Assembly (NCBI RefSeq): GCF_000060285.1
Contig: NC_008555.1
Span: 2,232,001-2,296,000 of the forward strand
DNA: 64,000 bases
DNA from: Listeria welshimeri serovar 6b str. SLCC5334
Lineage (GTDB): Bacteria > Bacillota > Bacilli > Lactobacillales > Listeriaceae
Direction: 5' to 3'
Shown here piece by piece: positions 8,630 to 17,079 of this stretch. Numbering within the stretch: the stretch's first letter is position 1; each line of letters opens with the position of its first letter. Position numbers and translations under genes: made by a program. The notes under the pieces are model-generated. The model was not told where the DNA came from and did not search any database. It was given only the letters and a program-made list of their open reading frames with translations.

Positions 8630-8665
8630 ATTATCATTTTAATTGATAATGATTATCATTGTCAA
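8630..8665 (-). promoter_or_regulatory. Fur-regulated promoter of the haem/SrtB operon
   Basis: On the minus strand TTGACA (8660-8665) is 18 bp from TAAAAT (8636-8641). The spacer is filled by a near-perfect Fur box, GATAATCATTATCA, flanked by another half-site, ATGATAAT. Iron-loaded Fur would block RNA polymerase. Confidence 0.9.
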
Positions 8666-8701
8666 TAGCATTCTGCTTTCTTTCTTTTATAAACACAAAA
8701 A

Positions 8702-8734
8702 AAGCTATGGAAAAATGACTTTTCTCCATAGCTT
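8702..8734. terminator. Bidirectional-looking terminator
   Basis: The arms AAGCTATGGA (8702-8711) and TCCATAGCTT (8725-8734) have A/T runs on both sides. It overlaps the stop codon of the small gene at 8733-8999 and shields the Fur promoter from read-through. Confidence 0.8.
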
Positions 8735-8999
8735 AATACTTGTTCCATTTACTATATAATCTATTAAATAATAAGTTCCCTTTTAAAGTGAGTGAATAGC
8801 GCTTTTCTGTTATATTATTATTTCGCGATAAATAACCATTCTCTTCCAACCAATAAAGAGTTAGTAATACTTCATTTTTAGAATACTTACGAAGATTACC
8901 AAAATTGATAACTTCAAATGACATATCATTAATTTTAGTATCTACACTCTTAGCAAAAAGCAGTACTTCATACAATAACTTTTCATTTGCAAATTCCAT
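8733..8999 (-). CDS. Small winged-helix-like protein, function unknown
   Basis: This 88-residue protein has no signal or membrane segment. Its second half, 'LYWLEENGYLSRNN' then 'RYSLTLKGNLLFNRL', resembles the recognition helix and wing of small winged-helix DNA-binding proteins, but I cannot name a family. A strong ribosome site (AAAGGAGG) supports the ATG at 8999. It is positioned between pepF and the haem operon and matches lmo2187 of L. monocytogenes by order. The only evident promoter lies upstream of a terminator hairpin (9046-9070), so expression should need read-through of that hairpin. Confidence 0.8.
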   Translation of the reverse strand: MEFANEKLLYEVLLFAKSVDTKINDMSFEVINFGNLRKYSKNEVLLTLYWLEENGYLSRNNNITEKRYSLTLKGNLLFNRLYSKWNKY

Positions 9000-9039
9000 C
9001 TTAAATCCTCCTTTAATCTAAGTTAGCAACTTTATATAA

Positions 9040-9141
9040 CGTAAAAAGCCGTAGCTTAATGCCACGGCTTCTTACAGCGCAATCAAAAGGAGAAATTCAC
9101 ACAATCAAATAAAGGGGGTATTTGTTTGTGATTTATTTCAC
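9040..9141 (-). ncRNA. Candidate small RNA or attenuated leader with a C-rich hairpin loop
   Basis: A minus-strand promoter (TTGAAT at 9171-9176, 17 bp, TATATT at 9148-9153) predicts a start near 9141. The RNA would hold a hairpin at 9100-9130 (5 bp, one mismatch, 6 bp) with the loop CCCCCTT. A single-stranded AATTTCTCCTTTT follows, then a terminator hairpin at 9046-9070 with five T. A GTGA-N6-TCAC palindrome (9128-9141) sits at its 5' end. It is either a free RNA of about 100 nt or the attenuator of the downstream small gene. Confidence 0.6.
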
Positions 9142-9147
9142 GGTTAT

Positions 9148-9176
9148 AATATACCATATATACTCATATAATTCAA
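9148..9176 (-). promoter_or_regulatory. Promoter of the candidate RNA / small gene
   Basis: TTGAAT, a 17-bp spacer and TATATT on the minus strand fit a sigma-A promoter. No better promoter is visible nearer the gene at 8999. Confidence 0.6.
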
Positions 9177-9224
9177 TAGTTCACATATCTTTTTTGAATT
9201 TATGTTTTCTCCTACTTAACATAA

Positions 9225-9266
9225 AACAAAGACTCGAAATCCTTTATAGACTTCGAGACTTTGTTT
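9225..9266 (-). terminator. pepF terminator
   Basis: Fifteen-bp arms (9225-9239, 9252-9266) pair with one mismatch and are followed by A/T-rich sequence. It follows the pepF stop. Confidence 0.8.
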
Positions 9267-9277
9267 TAAAATCCCAC

Positions 9278-11083
9278 TTATTTAACTAATTTTTCTAGTT
9301 CGTCTAATCTTTGCTCAAAAACTTTTAATGCGTCATTTACTGGGTCTGGAGTTGTCATATCTACTCCTGCTTTTTTCAGAACTTCAATAGGATAATCCGA
9401 ACTACCAGCTTTCAAGAAATCAATATAAGCTGTTACCGCTTCTTGTCCTTCAAGTAGAATTTTTGCACTTAATGCAGAAGCTGCTGAAAAACCAGTCGCA
9501 TATTGGAACACGTAATAATTCATATAGAAATGTGGAATCCGAGACCATTCATAACCAATTTCAGTATCATAAACCATATCTTCGCCGTAATATTTCTTAT
9601 TAATATCAAAATAAGTCTCTGTTAGATAATCAGCAGTCAATGCCGTACCATTTTGATCTGCTTGGTGAATAGCATGCTCAAATTCAGCAAATTGCGTTTG
9701 ACGGAATACAGTCCCTTTAAATCCGTCTAAATAATGATTTAATAAATAGGCACGGACTTTTGGATCATCATACTTTTTCAAAAGGTAATCTGTCAATAGA
9801 TTTTCATTCGTCGTAGATGCAACCTCTGCTAAGAAAATAGAATAATCACCATAAACGAAAGGCTGATTTTTTCTTGTATAATAACTATGCACACTATGTC
9901 CAAGTTCATGAGCAAGAGTGTAAACATTATTAATATTATCTTGCCAATTCAGTAAAATATATGGACTTGTACTATAAGAACCAGACGAATACGCGCCACT
10001 ACGTTTACCTTTATTTTCTATTACATCAATCCAACGACTATCAAATGCTTCTTTTAAAATAGATTGGTATTCTTCTCCAAGTGGCTTCAACGCTTCAAGA
10101 ACCAGTTCTTTGGCTTCATCGTATGTGAATTCCAAGTTAACATCATCTGAAAGCGGCGTATACAAATCATACATATGCAACTCATCTAAACCTAACAGCT
10201 CTTTACGTAATTTCACATAGCGATGAAGTAAATTAGCATTAGTGTTCACTGAGTTTAGTAAGGCATCATATACAGTTTCAGGAATATGATTACCTGAAAG
10301 TGCTGCTTCACGAGCAGATTTATACCCTCTAGTAGCTGCATAAAAGTTCGATTTTTTCACTTGTCCATTTAAAGTAGAAGCTAATGTATTCTTTAATCCT
10401 TCATAAACGGAATATACTCCAAAAAAAGCATCCCGGCGAACACGTGGGTCATTACTCTCTAATAATTTACCATATCGACCATGAGTAATTTCAATCTCTT
10501 CACCATTCTCATCTTTAATAGAAGGAAATTTCATATCTGCATTGTTTAACGTATTAAACGTGTTAGAAGAACTCCCAAGAACTTCACCAGCATTGGCTAA
10601 TAAAGCTTCTTCCTTCTCACTTAAAATATAAGGTCGACTGAGATTCAATTCTTCCAATAAATGTGCATATAATTGCAAGTCTTTATTTTCATTTAAAAAT
10701 TGCTTTAAAACACTTTCGTCCATAGCTAAAATTTCTGGATCATAATAAGATAATGCCGACATTAATTTTGTTGCTAAACTTCCTGCACGACTATATAAAC
10801 CTTGATATTTTGCATTAGCAGTATCTTGGTCCATTTTCAAATGTGCATAAACATATAAATTACTAATTAGATCATAAGCTTTATCCCGAAATTGAAGTGC
10901 CTCAAAAAGAATTTGACTACTTTCAGCTAAACGACCTTTAAATTGATTACTTTCTTCTGTCATTTTTTGTAAATCAAGAAAAGCTTCTTCAAAAGCCTCA
11001 TCACTCGGAAAAATAGTTGTTAAATCCCATGTTAATTCTTCTGGTACTTCTTCTCTTAAAGGTAATGCATTAGTTTTACTCAA
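9278..11083 (-). CDS. pepF: Oligoendopeptidase F (M3 metallopeptidase)
   Basis: This cytoplasmic zinc peptidase breaks down short oligopeptides, a natural partner of the Opp importer encoded nearby. The HExxH zinc site is clear as LAHELGHSVHS, with the downstream metal-ligand Glu region 'EVASTTNENLL'. At 601 residues it has the usual length. I choose the TTG at 11083, giving an N-terminus of MSKTNALPLREEV. It is preceded by GGGGG at good spacing, whereas an in-frame TTG five codons upstream has no ribosome site. The gene order pepF-coiA-mecA-spxA is shared with other Bacillales. Confidence 0.95.
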   Translation of the reverse strand: MSKTNALPLREEVPEELTWDLTTIFPSDEAFEEAFLDLQKMTEESNQFKGRLAESSQILFEALQFRDKAYDLISNLYVYAHLKMDQDTANAKYQGLYSRAGSLATKLMSALSYYDPEILAMDESVLKQFLNENKDLQLYAHLLEELNLSRPYILSEKEEALLANAGEVLGSSSNTFNTLNNADMKFPSIKDENGEEIEITHGRYGKLLESNDPRVRRDAFFGVYSVYEGLKNTLASTLNGQVKKSNFYAATRGYKSAREAALSGNHIPETVYDALLNSVNTNANLLHRYVKLRKELLGLDELHMYDLYTPLSDDVNLEFTYDEAKELVLEALKPLGEEYQSILKEAFDSRWIDVIENKGKRSGAYSSGSYSTSPYILLNWQDNINNVYTLAHELGHSVHSYYTRKNQPFVYGDYSIFLAEVASTTNENLLTDYLLKKYDDPKVRAYLLNHYLDGFKGTVFRQTQFAEFEHAIHQADQNGTALTADYLTETYFDINKKYYGEDMVYDTEIGYEWSRIPHFYMNYYVFQYATGFSAASALSAKILLEGQEAVTAYIDFLKAGSSDYPIEVLKKAGVDMTTPDPVNDALKVFEQRLDELEKLVK

Positions 11084-11155
11084 TATTATAACCCCCAACC
11101 ATAGTCATTTTGTTTTTATTATGAGCCAAAATAACTAAAAAAGCAAAACAGAAGA

Positions 11156-12271
11156 TTATAATTGCTTCATTCGAGTAGTAGTAAATGTCATAATGCGTTT
11201 CATCCTGTAACGATTCTCTGGAATGGTAGATAGTACTCCCTCTCTTATTAAATAAGCTAAATATGATTTCCCTAACTTCAAATGTTCATTAGGAGAAAGC
11301 CAAATCGTGGGTATTTGATTGACTACTAGTTGAAATTCCTCCAAAAAACTGTGTTCGCTGAAAGTATCTCCTTTTTCTAAACGCTTGAAAAAATGTTCCC
11401 ACAAATCAAACTGCCACTCAATTGCAGGAGTTTTCACTAAAAATTGTTCTTCAAAATCCAAGCCAATTTCTTTTGGTAAATAGTGTAAATAATAGCCAGC
11501 ATTATATAATTTTTGCATAAAGGTACTATGCTTTTTAAATTTAGCATAGTAGAAACAAATTTTCTGTCTTTCTAATTCTCTATCTCGTTTTATATAGGCA
11601 CTACGGTGAATAATTCTTGATAATTTCTGTTTCCATTCATTTAAAGGGAGCTTCATAGAGAGCTTCATTTCACTTGCAAAAAAGCAATTACCTTTTTCAA
11701 AAGTTAAATGATAATACAAAGTACATAATTTGCTTTCTACTGAGTAATGCCAAAAATGGTAACCTAGCTTATAATCAGAATCAATAAAAGCTTGTTGAAA
11801 TGCTGAAAGACAAATCCGTCCTTTTTCTTTTTTTATTTTTTGGCCAAGTATCCAATGTACTTCTAATCCAATTGATAAATAATCCATCGTGCGCTGAATC
11901 ATTTCATTAATTGGCACAGAGGATCGTTGAAATTCAATTACTCTCTTGTTGTTCATAAAAATATCTGCTTGTCGATTAATCTCTGGAAAATAATGTTCCA
12001 CTTCGACTGGAATTCCCTGATAACAAAACCACTCCATAATTTGTCTTTTTGCTAATAAGTGTTCTTCACTTTCCCCTTCTGAGGCAAAAGCACATTTAGT
12101 AGCTTTCTCATGGGCAAAATGAGGTACCTTAATCACGCCTGCTTTTATCATTACAGGGCTTGCACATGATTTACAGTACAATTTTTCTTCTTGTTTAATT
12201 CGTTCTACATTCATCTTTGTAATAGTAAAGGTTTCTCCGCTGTCGTTTCTGGCTGTAAAAATATTCATCAT
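11156..12271 (-). CDS. coiA: Competence protein CoiA-like
   Basis: This is a nuclease-like competence-associated protein of about 371 residues. The N-terminal part has a zinc-binding pattern, CKSCASPV (with a further Cys after HFAHEKATK). The central region 'RQADIFMNNKRVIEFQRSSV' is the nuclease-type core, with Asp, Glu and Gln in the endonuclease pattern of CoiA. In transformable species it helps process incoming DNA for recombination; natural competence has not been seen in Listeria as far as I know. AGTAGGAGG sits directly before two tandem ATGs (12271 and 12268), so the exact start is uncertain; a GTG at 12283 would place the ribosome site inside the gene. Confidence 0.88.
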   Translation of the reverse strand: MMNIFTARNDSGETFTITKMNVERIKQEEKLYCKSCASPVMIKAGVIKVPHFAHEKATKCAFASEGESEEHLLAKRQIMEWFCYQGIPVEVEHYFPEINRQADIFMNNKRVIEFQRSSVPINEMIQRTMDYLSIGLEVHWILGQKIKKEKGRICLSAFQQAFIDSDYKLGYHFWHYSVESKLCTLYYHLTFEKGNCFFASEMKLSMKLPLNEWKQKLSRIIHRSAYIKRDRELERQKICFYYAKFKKHSTFMQKLYNAGYYLHYLPKEIGLDFEEQFLVKTPAIEWQFDLWEHFFKRLEKGDTFSEHSFLEEFQLVVNQIPTIWLSPNEHLKLGKSYLAYLIREGVLSTIPENRYRMKRIMTFTTTRMKQL

Positions 12272-12345
12272 CCTCCTACTCACTCTTTAATAATATTATT
12301 CGACAAAATAGATGCTTTTTCCTTCTTTATTTTTAAAATCGCAAA

Positions 12346-12384
12346 AAAACCCGTTTGGCTTATTTTTCAGCACAAACGGGTTTT
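12346..12384 (-). terminator. mecA terminator
   Basis: The perfect 12-bp arms AAAACCCGTTTG and CAAACGGGTTTT lie 12 bp after the mecA stop. Confidence 0.9.
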
Positions 12385-12396
12385 CTAATTGAAGTT

Positions 12397-13050
12397 TTAA
12401 AAATGTTTTCTTACTTGCTGTAACGCAGGAACGTCAAAAATCACTTTTCCGTACTCAGCTAGCATATAACCAGTTAAATTCGACTCTAAACCGTACTCAA
12501 GCAAAATACTAACGGCATTGTCAATGTTAGATTCATCATACTTATTCTCAGGAAATTCTACATTCAAATAATACTTCCCTTGATACGAGTATAGCTTAGT
12601 TAATAAATTTTCCAGTCCTGTTGCTCGTGAAAGTGAAATAACATCTTCAAAATCACGGAACTCTAAAATAAACTCTAGCGTATCATCTTCTCCCAGAGAT
12701 TCTTTCTTCACTGGGTTGAAGTTTTCTTCGAGTAGTTTTTCGATTTTTTCTTCTGCAAGCTCATCTGGGGAGCTAAGCGTGACATCAAAGCCATCTTCGC
12801 CTTTTCCACCAATTGTAGCTTTTGTTACGAATACTTCTAAACCATGTTTTAAGGCTTGGACTTGTATCCAGAGCGGACCTTCCGGAGAGAACTCTTCTTC
12901 GTATTTTAGCTCATCCATCATATCCCAGAAAAGCTCTTCACTTTTCTCACGGTCATACCAAACATCTTCTTGGTTAAAACCTCGCTCTTCTAAATCCAGA
13001 TAAGAGATATAAAACTTGATAGTATCTTCATTAATTCGTTCAATTTCCAT
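12397..13050 (-). CDS. mecA: Adaptor protein MecA
   Basis: MecA links substrates such as ComK and Spx to the ClpC unfoldase for degradation by ClpCP. This copy is 217 residues, the normal length. It has the N-terminal substrate-binding block 'MEIERINEDTIKFYISYLDL', an acidic middle and a C-terminal ClpC-binding domain. The ATG at 13050 is chosen over a GTG six bases upstream because GGGAG has better spacing to it and MecA proteins start with MEIER. It neighbours spxA, whose product is a known degradation target in the Firmicutes, but each gene has its own terminator. Confidence 0.95.
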   Translation of the reverse strand: MEIERINEDTIKFYISYLDLEERGFNQEDVWYDREKSEELFWDMMDELKYEEEFSPEGPLWIQVQALKHGLEVFVTKATIGGKGEDGFDVTLSSPDELAEEKIEKLLEENFNPVKKESLGEDDTLEFILEFRDFEDVISLSRATGLENLLTKLYSYQGKYYLNVEFPENKYDESNIDNAVSILLEYGLESNLTGYMLAEYGKVIFDVPALQQVRKHF

Positions 13051-13081
13051 CGTCACACTCTCCCTTCCTTCTTAGTCATTG

Positions 13082-13119
13082 ACAATGAAGGGTGAAACTT
13101 AATTGGTTAAATTCATTGT
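13082..13119. repeat. Inverted repeat in the mecA leader
   Basis: The arms ACAATGAA and TTCATTGT are perfect 8-mers separated by 22 bp, just upstream of mecA. A second hairpin, CCACC/GGTGG, lies at about 13141-13160. They could be an operator or a leader fold; no role is known. Confidence 0.45.
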
Positions 13120-13217
13120 AGCTCATAATAGGAAATAGTACCACCATTTTTCCTTGGTGGATTATTATCTTAGCTGAAAAACGAAAAAAATTCAAGAACA
13201 ATTACTTAAATTACAAA

Positions 13218-13264
13218 AAAAGTGCCAAGAATCCAATTGAATGGAATTCTTGACAACCACTTTT
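13218..13264 (-). terminator. spxA terminator
   Basis: A long imperfect hairpin has outer arms AAAAGTG/CACTTTT and inner arms CAAGAAT/ATTCTTG. It lies directly after the spxA stop. Confidence 0.8.
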
Positions 13265-13271
13265 ATCAATC

Positions 13272-13667
13272 TTAGTTAACCATTTTTTGCGCTTCACGTA
13301 GTTGATAAGTACGTACACGACGCGGTAAGAAACGGCGAATTTCATCTTCATTGTACCCAACTTGCAAACGTTTTTCATCAATGATGATAGGACGTCTTAA
13401 TAGGCCAGGATTTTTCTGGATTAATTCAAATAGTTGTTGCAAAGGAAGACTATCTAAATCCACGTTCAATTTTTGGAAAGTTTTTGAACGAGTGGAGATA
13501 ATTTCATCTGTTCCATCCTCAGTCATACGAAGAATTTCTTTAATCTCATCCAAACTAAGTGGTTCAGAAAAAATATTTCTTTCCTTATAAGGGATATCAT
13601 GTTCTTCCAACCATGCACGAGCTTTTCGGCAAGATGTGCAACTAGGTGAAGTGTATAACGTTACCAT
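13272..13667 (-). CDS. spxA: Transcriptional regulator Spx
   Basis: Spx binds the alpha subunit of RNA polymerase and redirects transcription under thiol stress. The protein is 131 residues with the ArsC-like fold and the redox switch CTSC (Cys10, Cys13). The conserved '[20 protein letters not shown]' region and an acidic/basic C-terminal tail recognised for proteolysis are present. The ATG at 13667 gives the family start [10 protein letters not shown]; the frame continues 19 codons upstream without a family match. A -10 of TATAAT is at 13764-13769 with a weak -35. By gene order this is the SpxA1 paralogue of Listeria. Confidence 0.95.
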   Translation of the reverse strand: MVTLYTSPSCTSCRKARAWLEEHDIPYKERNIFSEPLSLDEIKEILRMTEDGTDEIISTRSKTFQKLNVDLDSLPLQQLFELIQKNPGLLRRPIIIDEKRLQVGYNEDEIRRFLPRRVRTYQLREAQKMVN

Positions 13668-13949
13668 TAGACATTCACACTCCTTATCGGGTATTGTTTC
13701 ATTCATATAACGAAATTCTAGCAATATCTCTATTTGGAAAATTCATTAAAGAACTTACACTTCATTATACACTAATTTTGTGAAATTCTATATACTAAAT
13801 TTAAAATTTTTCTTTCCAAATATGTAAAACCATTGTTAGCAAGCCGTTATGTATATGATACCCCTACTATAACTTGTTTAAACTAAAATCACATGAAAAA
13901 AAGAGCTTTTTTATGAGAATTTCATGAGAATTTCAATTTTCTTAAAAAA

Positions 13950-13979
13950 ACATCAACCAGATTATAGTCTGATTGATGT
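13950..13979 (-). terminator. opp operon terminator
   Basis: Twelve-bp arms with one wobble pair, ACATCAATCAGA and TCTGGTTGATGT on the minus strand, are followed by a run of T after the oppF stop. Confidence 0.9.
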
Positions 13980-13985
13980 CATTTT

Positions 13986-14954
13986 TTATTTCACTGCAGC
14001 TTCAGCAGTTAACTTAGCATGCTTTTCTTTATACATAGCTTCTTCTTCTTCTGAACAGTAAACAAAGTGTCCAGGAGCAATTTCGCGCATTTTGATTTCA
14101 TCGCCATCTTTATAGTTATGAGTTGTTGGATCATATGCTTTACGCACACGAGTACGTTCATAATTTGGATCTGGTAATGGAATGGCAGATAAAAGTGATT
14201 CTGTATAAGGGTGTAGCGGTGCATGATATAAATCATTGGCAGGCGCTAACTCTACTAATTTACCGAAGTACATTACCCCAATACGATCGCTAATGTATTT
14301 AACCATTGATAAATCATGGGCAATAAATAGGTAAGTTAGATTTTTTTCTTTTTGTAATTGACGTAGTAAGTTCACAACTTGTGCTTGAATAGATACATCC
14401 AAAGCAGAAATTGGCTCATCCGCAATAATAAATTCTGGTTGAACTGCAAGCGCACGAGCAATTCCGATACGTTGACGTTGGCCACCAGAGAATTCATGCG
14501 GATAACGACCAGCATGCTCTTTACTTAGACCAACAGTTTCAAGTAGCTCATATACTTGTTGATTTGTTTCTTCAGGCGTTTTAGCAAGGCCATGAATACG
14601 AATACCTTCTGCAATGATATCTTTTACTTTCATACGCGGATTTAAAGACGCGTATGGATCTTGGAAAATCATTTGCATTTTGCGGCGGAATTCAAGCATT
14701 TCTTTACGGCTCTTACGTGCATGCACATCTTTACCATTATAGATAACTTCTCCACCAGTCGCATCGTAAAGACGAATAATAGTACGTCCAGTTGTAGATT
14801 TACCACAACCAGATTCTCCTACTAATCCAAGTGTTTCACCTTTATAAATATCAAAAGAAATATCATCAACTGCACGTACTTCGCTTGCAGTACCTTTGTT
14901 AAAGTATTGCTTTAGATTGTGGATTTCTAATAATTTTTCTCTTTGTTCAGTCAT
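13986..14954 (-). CDS. oppF: Oligopeptide ABC transporter ATP-binding protein OppF
   Basis: This is one of the two cytoplasmic ATPases of the oligopeptide permease, 322 residues. Walker A is GESGCGKST, the signature is FSGGQRQR, and Walker B is FIIADEPISALD. The C-terminal Opp-family extension contains 'HPYTESLLSAIPLPDP' and a Cys in 'FVYCSEEEE'. OppF and OppD should form a heterodimer under OppB-OppC. Its start overlaps the end of oppD by 4 bp, indicating translational coupling. Confidence 0.95.
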   Translation of the reverse strand: MTEQREKLLEIHNLKQYFNKGTASEVRAVDDISFDIYKGETLGLVGESGCGKSTTGRTIIRLYDATGGEVIYNGKDVHARKSRKEMLEFRRKMQMIFQDPYASLNPRMKVKDIIAEGIRIHGLAKTPEETNQQVYELLETVGLSKEHAGRYPHEFSGGQRQRIGIARALAVQPEFIIADEPISALDVSIQAQVVNLLRQLQKEKNLTYLFIAHDLSMVKYISDRIGVMYFGKLVELAPANDLYHAPLHPYTESLLSAIPLPDPNYERTRVRKAYDPTTHNYKDGDEIKMREIAPGHFVYCSEEEEAMYKEKHAKLTAEAAVK

Positions 14955-16027
14955 TCTACTTCTACCCCTTTCGCATGGACAGCTTGCATGCCAGGATGAA
15001 GTTCCGCAAACTGTTCTTGGCGGCGTAATACAGCATCAGGAGGCGTTACTTCTGGTGCATCAGGGTGAAGCAACCATGTAGCGGCATAATGCGTATCAGA
15101 CACCTTAAATAGTGGTGGCTCTTCTTCAAGGTCAATTTGCATTGCATATTTATTACGTGCAGCAAATGCGTCCCCTTTTGGAGGATGAAGTAAATCTGGA
15201 GGCGTACCTGGGATAACAAATAATTCTTCATCATCTGTATCCAGAGTAGGCATTGAACTGATTAACCCCCAAGTATAAGGATGTTGTGGATTATAGAAAA
15301 TTTCATCAACCGTACCGATTTCAACAATTTTACCACCGTACATAACAGCAACTCGGTCTGCAACATTTGCTACAACGCCAAGGTCATGCGTAATAAAAAT
15401 AATCGATGTGTCAATTTTCTTCTGTAAATCTTTCATCAAATCCAAAATTTGTGCTTGGATGGTTACGTCTAACGCTGTTGTTGGCTCATCAGCAATTAGA
15501 ATTTGTGGATTACATGCAAGCGAAATCGCAATTACAACCCGTTGACGCATCCCACCAGAAAATTGGTGAGGATATTGTTTAATTCTTTCTTCTGCATTTG
15601 CAATACCAACTAATTGAAGTAAACGGAGTGCTGTTTTATGAGCTTCATGCTTACTGATTTTTTGGTGTTTAATAAGCGGTTCAGAAATTTGTTTACCAAT
15701 TGTCATCGTCGGATTAAGAGATGTCATTGGATCTTGGAAAATCATAGCTATATCTTTCCCACGAATTTTTTGCATTTGTTTTTCGTGCGCTTTAGCGATA
15801 TCCATTCCGTTAAATAAAATTTGGCCACTTTTAATTTCTGAATTACCTTCTGGAAGTAAACGCATGATTGATTTGGTTGTTACTGATTTACCAGAACCAG
15901 ATTCACCCACAATCGCCAAGGTTTCCCCTTTATATAAGTCAAAATTAACTCCACGAATCGCCTTTACTTCACCGGCATATGTGTGGAATGAAATATTTAA
16001 ATCTTTAACTTCTAATAGCTTTTCCAT
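14951..16027 (-). CDS. oppD: Oligopeptide ABC transporter ATP-binding protein OppD
   Basis: This is the second ATPase of the peptide importer, 358 residues. It has Walker A GESGSGKSV (Val where Thr is usual), signature FSGGMRQR and Walker B ILIADEPTTALD. The Opp/Dpp C-terminal segment 'HPYTWGLISSMPTLD' is present. The cysteine ligands that form an iron-sulfur cluster in some Opp/Dpp ATPases are not seen in its tail. It lies 17 bp after oppC. Confidence 0.95.
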   Translation of the reverse strand: MEKLLEVKDLNISFHTYAGEVKAIRGVNFDLYKGETLAIVGESGSGKSVTTKSIMRLLPEGNSEIKSGQILFNGMDIAKAHEKQMQKIRGKDIAMIFQDPMTSLNPTMTIGKQISEPLIKHQKISKHEAHKTALRLLQLVGIANAEERIKQYPHQFSGGMRQRVVIAISLACNPQILIADEPTTALDVTIQAQILDLMKDLQKKIDTSIIFITHDLGVVANVADRVAVMYGGKIVEIGTVDEIFYNPQHPYTWGLISSMPTLDTDDEELFVIPGTPPDLLHPPKGDAFAARNKYAMQIDLEEEPPLFKVSDTHYAATWLLHPDAPEVTPPDAVLRRQEQFAELHPGMQAVHAKGVEVE

Positions 16028-16044
16028 TTTTCCTCACCTCTCTT

Positions 16045-17079
16045 TTAGTCGCGCATTTTAGGATCGAAGGCATCACGCAAGCCATCTGCAATTAGGTTAA
16101 ATGCAATCATAATGATACAAAGTACAATACATGGATACAGAATCATATACGGTAATACTTGTAATGTTTTATATCCATCATTTACCAAGACACCAAGAGA
16201 AGCTGCTGGTGCTGGAAGACCAAGACCAATAAAGCTTAAAAAGGCTTCAAAGAAAATCGCACTAGGAATACTAAACATGATATTAATGATAATAATCCCA
16301 GAAATATTTGGTATTAAATGCTTTATAAGAATTTTAGGAGTGGATTCTCCTAGCGTCATGGAAGCCATAACAAATTCTTGGTTTTTAAGTTTTAAGACTT
16401 GTCCCCTGACAACCCGGGCCATCGTTATCCAACTTGTCATTGCGATTGCTATGATAATTGAGACAATCCCTGGATCAAGTATTAACATCATTAAAATAAC
16501 AACAACTAAGTTTGGAATTGCACCAATAATTTCAAGAACACGTTGCATGAAGTTATCTACTCGTCCTCCAACATATCCAGAAATCAAACCGTAAGTTACA
16601 CCAATGATTAAATCACATAGTGCAGCAACCACAGCAATAATAAGAGATACACGTGTACCAGCCCAAATACGAGCAAATTGGTCACGTCCAAGCGTATCAC
16701 TACCTAGCCAGTAGTAAGTACCCTCTTTAATATTATTTTGTTTGTAAATATCAACATCTTCTCCGCCAATGGATTGATGTCCATTCCAAAATGGCATATT
16801 ATCAAAACCTTGAACTTTTGGAGGAAGACTAGCATTTTCTGTAATTTGTCTATTAATATCATTTTTTGGTCCTAAGTTTTGTGACAAATAAGGACCAACA
16901 ATTGCCATGATAATAACAAGTGCTAGTACAATAAGCGAAACTAATGCCGCTTTATTTTTACGAATACGAAGCCAAGAGTCTTGCATAAACGTCAAACTTG
17001 GACGACTAATTTTTTCTGCTTCTGCATCAAGAATGTGTGCTGGCTGGAATCTTTCTTTAGCTATTTTATGTTCTGCCAT
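16045..17079 (-). CDS. oppC: Oligopeptide ABC transporter permease OppC
   Basis: This inner permease of 344 residues has a cytoplasmic N-terminal extension, a first membrane span at about residues 40-60, then the family's periplasm-like loop with 'YYWLGSDTLGRDQFARIWAG'. The BPD transport domain follows with the EAA loop 'ASMTLGESTPKILIKHLIPN'. It pairs with OppB to form the channel. Its start overlaps the oppB stop by one base. Confidence 0.95.
   Translation of the reverse strand: MAEHKIAKERFQPAHILDAEAEKISRPSLTFMQDSWLRIRKNKAALVSLIVLALVIIMAIVGPYLSQNLGPKNDINRQITENASLPPKVQGFDNMPFWNGHQSIGGEDVDIYKQNNIKEGTYYWLGSDTLGRDQFARIWAGTRVSLIIAVVAALCDLIIGVTYGLISGYVGGRVDNFMQRVLEIIGAIPNLVVVILMMLILDPGIVSIIIAIAMTSWITMARVVRGQVLKLKNQEFVMASMTLGESTPKILIKHLIPNISGIIIINIMFSIPSAIFFEAFLSFIGLGLPAPAASLGVLVNDGYKTLQVLPYMILYPCIVLCIIMIAFNLIADGLRDAFDPKMRD

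Noticed and set aside
13912-13936. Tandem ATGAGAATTTC repeat downstream of oppF
   Set aside because: Only two copies of 11 bases with no spacer; not a CRISPR or mobile-element signature.
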